Assembly (NCBI GenBank): GCA_023488945.1
Contig: JAMDBZ010000009.1
Span: forward strand, 1 to 6,514
Source: Deltaproteobacteria bacterium
Lineage (GTDB): Bacteria > Desulfobacterota_E > Deferrimicrobia > Deferrimicrobiales > Deferrimicrobiaceae
Direction: 5' to 3'
Length of the DNA stretch: 6,514 bases
The first letter of the stretch is position 1. The number at the start of each line of letters is the position of its first letter. The notes beneath the pieces are model-generated. The model did not search any database. It saw only the letters and a list, made by a program, of their open reading frames with translations, and was not told the origin of the DNA. Shown one piece after another: positions 1-5,007 of this stretch. Both the position numbers and the translations under genes were made by a program.

Positions 1-168
1 CCGCACGGCTCGGAGAACGGGGCGCTGACGGTGGCGGCGGCGGAGACGCTGTGCCGCGGTTGCCACGATCAGAAAAGTTCCGAAAGGCATGTGAGGAATT
101 CCCGCGGGAAGTCATGCACGGCGTGCCACGACCCGCACTCCGCGGACAAGCCGTTCCTGCAGAGGTAG
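1..168 (+). CDS. Multiheme c-type cytochrome, C-terminal fragment (5' end outside window)
   Basis: The first reading frame is open from the window edge to a TAG at 166-168, giving the last 55 residues of a protein that begins upstream. It holds two CXXCH heme c attachment motifs, CRGCH and CTACH, the second followed by D-P-H, the spacing typical of the doubled-CXXCH multiheme cytochromes. Proteins of this class are exported, receive covalent heme in the periplasm and act as electron carriers. The C-terminal arrangement (CHDPH, then a short basic tail) resembles the motifs of the octaheme cytochrome encoded further along, so the two may be paralogous or serve one pathway. Total heme number, signal peptide and exact family cannot be judged because the N-terminal part is missing. 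Confidence 0.85.
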   Translation, partial: PHGSENGALTVAAAETLCRGCHDQKSSERHVRNSRGKSCTACHDPHSADKPFLQR

Positions 169-184
169 GGGTCGGTCTTTCGTC

Positions 185-216
185 GCCCGGGAGAGAGAAG
201 ACCCGGGTTTTGCTTT
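185..216 (+). terminator. Hairpin plus T-tract: intrinsic terminator or attenuator
   Basis: CCCGGG at 186-191 pairs with CCCGGG at 202-207 around a purine-rich 10-base loop, and a G185-T208 wobble can extend the stem. TTTTGCTTT follows directly. This is the layout of a Rho-independent terminator for the upstream cytochrome gene. No convincing promoter fits between it and the start codon at 229, so it may act as a partial terminator that lowers expression of the downstream genes rather than a full operon boundary. The T-tract is interrupted by GC, which weakens the call. Confidence 0.6.
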
Positions 217-228
217 GAAGGGGGGACG

Positions 229-1362
229 ATGGGAAGGACCGGACGGGCGGCGCGCCTCCTTGCCGCGCTCTTGCTGTTCGCGGCCTGGCTGTACGCCGCG
301 CCGAAGGCGGCGGCGGCTTTCCGGAACATCCAGGGCGGGATGGAGGCGCCGGGGTTCCAGTTGAAAGATGTCGCCGGGAACGACGTCTCGCTGGACGCGC
401 TGAAGAAGGAGAAGGCGGTCCTCCTGGTGTTCTGGGCGACCTGGAGCGGGCGGTCGTTGGAGGAGCTCGAGGATCTCCGGAAGCTCCAGGCGGAGTACGG
501 CCCCAAGGGACTTTCGGTCGTGGCCATCAACGTCGAGCACGAGCACATGACCGACGAGGACGTGAAGGCCGTCAAGGCGAAGGCGGCGGAGCTTGCCCCT
601 TCGTTTCCGGTTGCGCTCGACGCGGGGCTCGAGACGTTCCGGAACTACGGCGTGGTCGCGGTTCCCTCCACGGCGGTGCTGGGGGAGGGCGGCATCCTCA
701 AGTCGGCCTTCAACGGCTACCCGACCTCCGCGCGCCTCGAACTGAAGGAGCGGGTCGAGGTCCTGCTGGGGCTCAGGAAAGAGGAAGCCGCGCCGGCGGT
801 GGCCGGGGCGGAGGCGGGATACAAGCCTGCCCGCCGGGCGCTGTTGAATTACAACCTCGGCCGCCGGCTGTACGCCTTCGGGATGGCCGACAAGGCGGAG
901 CCGAAGCTTGCGGCCGCGGCCTCCGCGGACCCGAACTGGGCGGCGCCGCGCATTCTGCTCGGCGACATCGCGATGCAGAAAAGCCGGAAGGATCCGAAAA
1001 AGGCGGAGGAGGCGAAGAAGGAGTTCGAGGCGGCGGTCGCGGCCGAGCCGGGGAACGTCGTGGCCCGCACGGGATTGGCGCGGGCCGACTGGAAACTGGG
1101 CCTGGCCGCCGAGGCGGAGAAGGAAGTCGGCGAAGCGCTCGGGAAGTCCGCCTCGTATCCCCCGGCCTTGCTCCTCAAGGCGCGGATCCTGGGAAAGAAG
1201 GGGAACCCCGCGGAAGCGGAGAAGGCGATCCGGGAAGCGATCGACCTGAACCCCATGGACCCGGAGACGCATGCCCTGGCGGGACGCGCCTGCGAAGAGG
1301 CGGGAGACCTTGCAAGGGCGGCGGCGATGTACCGGAAGGCATGGGCCTTGAGCGGAGAGTGA
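229..1362 (+). CDS. Exported thioredoxin-fold (TlpA/redoxin-like) protein with C-terminal TPRs, lacking the CXXC cysteines
   Basis: The 377-residue product starts with a basic n-region and a hydrophobic stretch (about residues 10-24), then a small-residue AAAA site near 30, which reads as a Sec signal peptide, so a periplasmic or membrane-surface location is likely. Residues about 36-175 form an AhpC/TlpA-type thioredoxin fold: the MEAPGFQLKDVAG opening, the strand before WATW (69-72), and V145-P146 in the cis-proline position. In redox-active relatives W72 is followed by C-x-x-C; here it is S73-G-R-S76, so both redox cysteines are gone and the only cysteine is C355 in the TPR part. Residues about 205-377 are helical tetratricopeptide-like repeats, clearest at the end (LNPMDPETHALAGRACEEAG). 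A disulfide reductase role is therefore unlikely; a docking, chaperone or assembly role for neighbouring redox proteins is inference. The ATG is preceded by a strong AAGGGGGG ribosome binding site. The small redox gene begins about 40 bases after the stop. Confidence 0.85.
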   Translation: MGRTGRAARLLAALLLFAAWLYAAPKAAAAFRNIQGGMEAPGFQLKDVAGNDVSLDALKKEKAVLLVFWATWSGRSLEELEDLRKLQAEYGPKGLSVVAINVEHEHMTDEDVKAVKAKAAELAPSFPVALDAGLETFRNYGVVAVPSTAVLGEGGILKSAFNGYPTSARLELKERVEVLLGLRKEEAAPAVAGAEAGYKPARRALLNYNLGRRLYAFGMADKAEPKLAAAASADPNWAAPRILLGDIAMQKSRKDPKKAEEAKKEFEAAVAAEPGNVVARTGLARADWKLGLAAEAEKEVGEALGKSASYPPALLLKARILGKKGNPAEAEKAIREAIDLNPMDPETHALAGRACEEAGDLARAAAMYRKAWALSGE

Positions 1363-1390
1363 CGGCATGGTGGACGGCATGGGGAACGGC

Positions 1391-1396
1391 AGGGGG
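1391..1396 (+). promoter_or_regulatory. Shine-Dalgarno for the small (seleno)protein, favouring the 1403 start
   Basis: AGGGGG lies 6 bases before the ATG at 1403. In-frame ATGs also exist at 1367 and 1379; the one at 1367 has GGAG at 1354-1357 as a possible site. The extra 12 residues from 1367 are a Gly/Asn/Met-rich low-complexity run made by short GGCATGG/GGGAACGGC repeats, so the inner start is preferred. Confidence 0.45.
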
Positions 1397-1402
1397 AACG
1401 GC

Positions 1403-1561
1403 ATGTCGAACGACAGGTGGGAATCGATCCGGCCGGCCGCCTTCGTCGTGACGGCGCTGGCCGCCGCGGCGATCCTCGGATACGGCATCTTCCGGGAGGA
1501 GATCGGCGAAGTCCTGTTCAACGCCGCAATGCTTTGACTGTCGTGCATCGGGGTCGGGTGA
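1403..1561 (+). CDS. Probable small membrane selenoprotein with C-terminal U-x-x-C motif (TGA at 1535-1537 read as Sec)
   Basis: From ATG 1403 the frame encodes 44 residues (about 56 from the alternative ATG at 1367) up to TGA at 1535-1537: a short polar N-terminus, one transmembrane helix (AAFVVTALAAAAILGYGIF) and an amphipathic REEIGEVLFNAAML segment. The same frame then continues L-S-C-I-G-V-G and ends at TGA 1559-1561. Read with selenocysteine, the tail is U-L-S-C-I-G-V-G, a U-x-x-C redox motif at the very C-terminus. From memory, small single-helix proteins ending C-x-x-C-I-G-(I/V)-G form a known family (called CD1871A family in NCBI naming) found beside thioredoxin-like and 4Fe-4S membrane proteins, as here. 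The readthrough end lies 4 bases before the next start, whereas the first TGA leaves 28. A SECIS-like hairpin follows the TGA. The likely role is thiol/selenol electron transfer at the outer membrane surface (inference). If the TGA is a true stop, this is a truncated, motif-less protein. Confidence 0.72.
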
Positions 1562-1571
1562 TCCCGTGGCA
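1544..1571 (+). promoter_or_regulatory. Candidate bacterial SECIS hairpin, overlapping the next gene's start
   Basis: Starting 7 bases after the TGA codon, TGC (1544-1546) can pair with GCA (1569-1571). After a 2x2 internal loop, CGGG (1549-1552) pairs with CCCG (1563-1566), leaving a loop GTCGGGTGAT whose first base is G. Bacterial SECIS elements are small hairpins just 3' of the UGA with a G near the start of the apical loop; the loop here begins about 15 bases after the UGA, at the short end of what is usual. The pairing was found by eye without an energy calculation. The stem includes the first base of the GTG start codon at 1566, and the GGG that could serve as its ribosome binding site sits in the loop. 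Confidence 0.45.
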
Positions 1572-2423
1572 TACCTGAAGCGGCGGATCTTCCAGGGGCT
1601 CGGCGCCGTCCTGCCCAACTCCTACTTCCGGGGGTTCCTGACGGCGTCCCTCTACCAGGGATCGCTGAAAAGCGTCTGCACGCCGCTGCTCAACTGCTAC
1701 GCCTGCCCGTCGGCGCTCTTCTCGTGCCCCATCGGGACGCTCCAGCACTTCATGGTGACGGGGAGCTTCCCCTATTACGCGTCCGGGACGCTCGCGGTCG
1801 TCGGCGCGTCGGTCGGCCGGATGACGTGCGGGACGCTGTGCCCCTTCGGGTCCCTGCAGGACGTCCTCTACAAGTTCCGGGCCTGGAAGGTCTCGATCCC
1901 GGCCTGGACGCGGTATTTCCGGTATGCCGTGCTCGTCGGGCTCGTTTTCATCATCCCGTACCTCACGCGCGAGAACTGGTTCTCCAAGCTCTGCCCGATG
2001 GGAACGCTCGTCGGCGGCCTGCCGTGGGTGACGCTCAACCTGAACATCCGGTCGATGATCCGGGCCCTCTTCTGGGTGAAGATCGCGATCCTGCTCTTCT
2101 TCGTCACGACCTCGATGATGGTCAAGCGGCCGTTCTGCCGGGCCGTCTGCCCGCTCGGGGCGATCTTCTCGCTCTTCAACAAGTCGAGCTTCCTCCAGCT
2201 TGCCTGGAACCCGGACACCTGCACCAAGTGCGGGAAGTGCCAGAAGATCTGCCCGGTGGACATCCGGCCGGACCGCAACTGGACGAACCCGGACTGCCTG
2301 CGGTGCCTGGACTGCACGCGGTGCCCGAGCCTCAAGCTTACGACCGTTTTCCACAAGAACCCGTTCCCGGTTCCGGCCGGGGAGGCGCTGGAAGGGAAAG
2401 GCATGGAGGTTCCCGCAAGTTGA
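1566..2423 (+). CDS. NapH-type membrane-bound polyferredoxin (4Fe-4S binding protein)
   Basis: This 285-residue protein has the polyferredoxin architecture of NapH/MauN/CcoG-related electron-transfer subunits. The N-terminal part carries C38-TPLLN-C44-YA-C47 and then C54-PIG. Four CPxG motifs repeat along the chain (C54, C92, C143, C195), lying near hydrophobic segments at about 68-87, 117-133 and 165-182. The C-terminal domain is a two-cluster ferredoxin: C219-x2-C222-x2-C225-x3-C229-P and C244-x2-C247-x2-C250-x2-C253-P. The second set is one residue tighter than the usual x3 before the last cysteine. Relatives pass electrons between quinol or cytoplasmic donors and periplasmic redox partners; the substrate here is not evident. 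The start is GTG at 1566, 4 bases after the readthrough end of the small (seleno)protein, with GGG at 1556-1558 as a weak ribosome binding site. No closer upstream start exists in frame. The stop overlaps the octaheme cytochrome start, pointing to translational coupling and a joint complex. Confidence 0.9.
   Translation: MAYLKRRIFQGLGAVLPNSYFRGFLTASLYQGSLKSVCTPLLNCYACPSALFSCPIGTLQHFMVTGSFPYYASGTLAVVGASVGRMTCGTLCPFGSLQDVLYKFRAWKVSIPAWTRYFRYAVLVGLVFIIPYLTRENWFSKLCPMGTLVGGLPWVTLNLNIRSMIRALFWVKIAILLFFVTTSMMVKRPFCRAVCPLGAIFSLFNKSSFLQLAWNPDTCTKCGKCQKICPVDIRPDRNWTNPDCLRCLDCTRCPSLKLTTVFHKNPFPVPAGEALEGKGMEVPAS
2405..2410 (+). promoter_or_regulatory. Shine-Dalgarno that fixes the TTG start of the octaheme cytochrome
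   Basis: GGAGGT lies inside the 3' end of the polyferredoxin gene, 9 bases before the TTG at 2420. This start adds a complete signal peptide. The next ATG in frame (at about 2504) would remove it and leave a cytochrome that could not be exported for heme attachment. Confidence 0.8.
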
Positions 2424-3343
2424 GTCGTTGCCGTTGCTGGTTTTTCGTCATCCTTGCGCTATCTGCCGCGATCCCGTCGCGGGCCGCCCGGGAGCCGGCC
2501 GTCATGTACCCGCCGGACCTGACGCTCTCGGCGGCGGACAAGATCACGGTCTTCGCGTTCATCCCCGGGAAGGATCCGGTCACGGTCACGGTCAACGGGG
2601 TGAATCCCGTAAAGCTCGAGGGGGAGGATTTCCGGACGGCCGAGGTGCCCCTGTCCCCCGGGATGAACATCCTGAATATCGGGGGGAAGCAGGTCCGGGT
2701 CTACGACGCGCCCAAATCGAAAATGAAGGAGTTCGCCTATTCATCGCCCCGGGGCGCCCTCACGTTCCGGTCGTACAGACTCCATCCCGCCCTCGACGAC
2801 GGGTGCACGGGATGCCACGGCGTCAAGGATGCGAAGTTGACGACGAAACCCCTCAAGGACGCGTGCTACGGGTGCCACGACGACTTCGAGAAGGCCGATG
2901 ACGGGAAAAAGGTCTTCGTCCACCCTCCGGTGGCGGCGGGCGAGTGCACGGCGTGCCACGAGCCGCACTTCTCGGCCCTCCCGAAGCTCCAGAAGAGCGC
3001 GAAGGGTTGTTACGGGTGCCACGACCCGTTCCCGGACACGGGGGACGTTCATTCCCCCGTCAAGGAAGGGGAGTGCACCGGCTGCCACAGCCCGCACGCC
3101 GGGCCGGCGCCGGAGCAGCTTCGCCGCCCGGGGAACGCCCTGTGTCTCGGCTGCCACGAGAACCCCCACACCCAGCACCGGACGACGGAGATCAAGGGGA
3201 CCCTGACGCAGATCCCGCCGGATTTCCCGACGGAAGGGGACCAGTTGTCGTGCCTGGGGTGCCATCGGCCGCACCAGTCGCCGGAGCGGCGGCTCTTCCG
3301 GAAGAGCCAGGGCGCGCTGTGTCAAACCTGCCACCGGGTTTGA
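2420..3343 (+). CDS. Exported octaheme c-type cytochrome with N-terminal beta-rich domain
   Basis: The 307-residue protein starts at TTG, overlapping the preceding TGA by 4 bases (TTGA). Residues 1-23 are a signal peptide (FFVILALSAAIP core, then SRAA). Residues about 28-105 contain no heme motif but alternate hydrophobic strands (KITVFAFIP, PVTVTVNG, NILNIGGKQVRVYD), suggesting a small Ig-like beta-sandwich. From C129 to C301 there are eight CXXCH motifs: CTGCH, CYGCH, CTACH, CYGCH, CTGCH, CLGCH, CLGCH and CQTCH. Several are followed by xPH, the signature of doubled-CXXCH cytochromes, whose additional histidines serve as axial ligands. The last motif ends two residues before the C-terminus. 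No catalytic CX4CH or CXXCK motif is seen, so an electron-transfer role in the periplasm or at the outer membrane is more likely than enzymatic reduction. The coupling to the polyferredoxin gene suggests that protein is its electron donor or partner. Confidence 0.9.
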   Translation: MSRCRCWFFVILALSAAIPSRAAREPAVMYPPDLTLSAADKITVFAFIPGKDPVTVTVNGVNPVKLEGEDFRTAEVPLSPGMNILNIGGKQVRVYDAPKSKMKEFAYSSPRGALTFRSYRLHPALDDGCTGCHGVKDAKLTTKPLKDACYGCHDDFEKADDGKKVFVHPPVAAGECTACHEPHFSALPKLQKSAKGCYGCHDPFPDTGDVHSPVKEGECTGCHSPHAGPAPEQLRRPGNALCLGCHENPHTQHRTTEIKGTLTQIPPDFPTEGDQLSCLGCHRPHQSPERRLFRKSQGALCQTCHRV

Positions 3344-3362
3344 CGCGGTAGGGGGGCACGGA

Positions 3363-4865
3363 TTGCCGCGGCGCCTCCTTCCCCGGTCGATCTTCATCAA
3401 GATGGCGCTTTCGATCAGCGCCGTGCTCGCGGTCGTTTTCGGGGCCTCTTCCTACATCACGTTCCGGATCCAGTCCGAGCAGGCGCTCAATGCGACCCGC
3501 AACCAGGCCATCATCCTCACGAAGGCGCTCAAGAACACGATCCGGATCGGGATGGAGAGCGGGCACGTCGACTCGCTCGTCTCGATCTTCCACACCGTCG
3601 GGAAGCTTCCCGGCGTGGAGAAGCTTCGCGTGTTCGACGACGAGGGACGGATCATGTACTCGGCCAGGATGTCCGAGATCGGGCACCTGACCGACGAGCT
3701 CGATTACGCGGTCTACCGGAGCCCCGAGAGGAGCACCCCTTTCAAAAGCGCGGACACGGGGCACCGGTCGTTCTGCATGGTGGAGCCGATCGAGAACGAG
3801 GCGCGGTGCCACCGGTGCCACAGGCCCGAGAAGAAGGTCCTCGGGATCCTCGACGTCTGCCTCTCGATGGAAGGGACGGAGAAGAACATCGAGTTCAACA
3901 GGGTCCTGATGCTCTCCTTCACGGGGCTGGCCATCCTCCTGACATCGGGGCTCACCAGCATCCTCCTGCGGCGGTTCGTCTCGAGGCCGGTCGCCAAGCT
4001 CGTCCGCACGATGGAGTCGGTGGAGACGGGGAAGCTCGACGGGCGGGTGGACATCCGCAGCGGCGACGAGCTGGGCCGGTTGGGGAACAGCTTCAACGAG
4101 ATGATCCGGAAGCTCTCGGAGGCGCAGGCGGATCTCGATAAGTTCCACCACAGGCAGCTCGCCCGGGCCGACCGGCTGGCGTCGCTCGGCGAGATGGCCG
4201 CCGGGATCGCCCACGAGATCAAGAATCCGCTCGCGGGGATCTACGGCGCCGCCCAGATCCTCTCGCGGGAGTTTCCGGAAACGGACCCCCGCCGCGCGAT
4301 CGTCGGCGAGATGATGGCCCTCGTCAAGCGGCTCGACGGCACCATCAAGGACCTTCTCAATTTCGCCCGCTACACGGAGCCGCACTTCTCGACGGCGAAC
4401 CTGAACGACGTCATCGACAAGGTGCTGTTTCTCGCCCAGCAGATCCCGGAGGGGAAACGCGCCCGGATCATCCGCATGTTCGATCCCGCGATGCCCGGGA
4501 TCGAGATGGACCAGGAGCAGATGAAGCAGGTGTTCCTCAACCTCGTGTTGAACGCGCTGCAGGCCAAGCCGGACGGGGTCACCCTGACCATCCGCACCTT
4601 CGCCGAGGTCCCGCCGGACTTGGCGGACATCAAGCCGAGAGCCCGCTTTATCACGGCGTCCGTCGAGGACGACGGGCCGGGAATCCCGGCCGAGCGGCTC
4701 GGCAAGATCTTCCAGCCGTTCTTCACGACCAAGGAGGGGGGGACGGGCCTGGGACTTTCCATGACCCGGAAGATCCTTGACCTCCACGACGGCTGGATCA
4801 CCGCGGCGAGCGAGCCGGGGAAGGGAGCCGTCTTCACGGTTTTCCTGCCGAAGGTCAAGCTGTAG
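3363..4865 (+). CDS. Membrane sensor histidine kinase with a periplasmic c-type heme (CXXCH) sensor domain
   Basis: The 500-residue protein has a TM helix at about 13-32, a periplasmic sensor region to about 180, TM2 at about 181-202, a HAMP linker (about 203-256), a short coiled coil, and the kinase core. HisKA has the H-box IAHEIKNPLAG with phospho-acceptor H284. The ATPase domain shows N393/N397 (NLVLN), DDGPGIP at 436-442 and FFTTKEGGTGLGLS ending at 466. The sensor contains C149-H-R-C152-H153 in the context ENEARCHRCHRPEKKVLGILDV, so it should bind heme c covalently; this resembles heme-sensing kinases common in cytochrome-rich deltaproteobacteria. M139, M169 or a histidine could be the distal ligand (inference). 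The chosen start is TTG 3363 with a G-rich Shine-Dalgarno at 3351-3356; ATG 3402 would cut into TM1. It lies 19 bases after the octaheme cytochrome and most likely shares its transcript. The partner should be the NtrC-type regulator downstream. It may sense periplasmic redox potential, NO, CO or O2; which one cannot be read from sequence. Confidence 0.92.
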   Translation: MPRRLLPRSIFIKMALSISAVLAVVFGASSYITFRIQSEQALNATRNQAIILTKALKNTIRIGMESGHVDSLVSIFHTVGKLPGVEKLRVFDDEGRIMYSARMSEIGHLTDELDYAVYRSPERSTPFKSADTGHRSFCMVEPIENEARCHRCHRPEKKVLGILDVCLSMEGTEKNIEFNRVLMLSFTGLAILLTSGLTSILLRRFVSRPVAKLVRTMESVETGKLDGRVDIRSGDELGRLGNSFNEMIRKLSEAQADLDKFHHRQLARADRLASLGEMAAGIAHEIKNPLAGIYGAAQILSREFPETDPRRAIVGEMMALVKRLDGTIKDLLNFARYTEPHFSTANLNDVIDKVLFLAQQIPEGKRARIIRMFDPAMPGIEMDQEQMKQVFLNLVLNALQAKPDGVTLTIRTFAEVPPDLADIKPRARFITASVEDDGPGIPAERLGKIFQPFFTTKEGGTGLGLSMTRKILDLHDGWITAASEPGKGAVFTVFLPKVKL

Positions 4866-4890
4866 GGCGCCGCCCGGCGGCCCCCCCGTG

Positions 4891-4907
4891 TTGTATACCG
4901 TATACAA
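4891..4907 (+). promoter_or_regulatory. Perfect 17-bp palindrome (8+1+8), likely operator
   Basis: TTGTATACCGTATACAA has two exact 8-base inverted halves around a single C. It is an AT-rich island in a very GC-rich gap and lies just upstream of a TATAAT box, covering roughly -51 to -35 relative to the start expected from that box. The form matches sites bound by symmetric winged-helix dimers; GntR-family operators often have a GTATAC-type core. The cognate regulator is not encoded here. It is not a terminator, because no T-tract follows. Confidence 0.6.
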
Positions 4908-4933
4908 TTTCGCCGGCGGCCGCCGATGTCGGG

Positions 4934-4939
4934 TATAAT
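4934..4939 (+). promoter_or_regulatory. -10 box (TATAAT) of a probable sigma70 promoter for the response regulator
   Basis: A consensus TATAAT stands in GC-rich DNA 68 bases before the ATG at 5008, predicting a leader of about 60 bases. The position 17 bases upstream (4911-4916, CGCCGG) is a poor -35 match, so the promoter may need an activator, possibly bound at the palindrome centred on 4899. This would let the regulator gene be transcribed apart from the kinase gene. Confidence 0.5.
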
Positions 4940-5007
4940 GGCCTGAATCCGGCGGGAGAAGGCGCGACAGGGACCCTTCCCGACCGATCCCCCGATAGGA
5001 CCCGGAG

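Noticed and set aside
1360..1362. TGA stop of the TlpA-like gene as another selenocysteine codon
   Set aside because: The continuation in that frame is not conserved-looking, gives no U-x-x-C or C-x-x-U pattern, and the protein already ends at a natural TPR boundary.
1364..1406. Short tandem GGCATGG/GGGAACGGC units as a regulatory repeat
   Set aside because: Units are irregular and only a few bases long; most simply read as a G-rich leader containing the Shine-Dalgarno, or as a low-complexity N-terminus if the 1367 start is used.
3352..3368. GGCAC...TTGC resembling a sigma54 -24/-12 promoter before the kinase gene
   Set aside because: The spacing between the GG of the best -24-like element and the GC is 8 bases, not 10; using an earlier GG loses the TGGCAC match, and the TTGC is the kinase start codon region.
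4866..4890. GC-rich hairpin (GCCGCC/GGCGGC) after the kinase stop as a terminator
   Set aside because: The halves nearly abut, leaving a short stem, and a C-tract follows instead of a T-tract.
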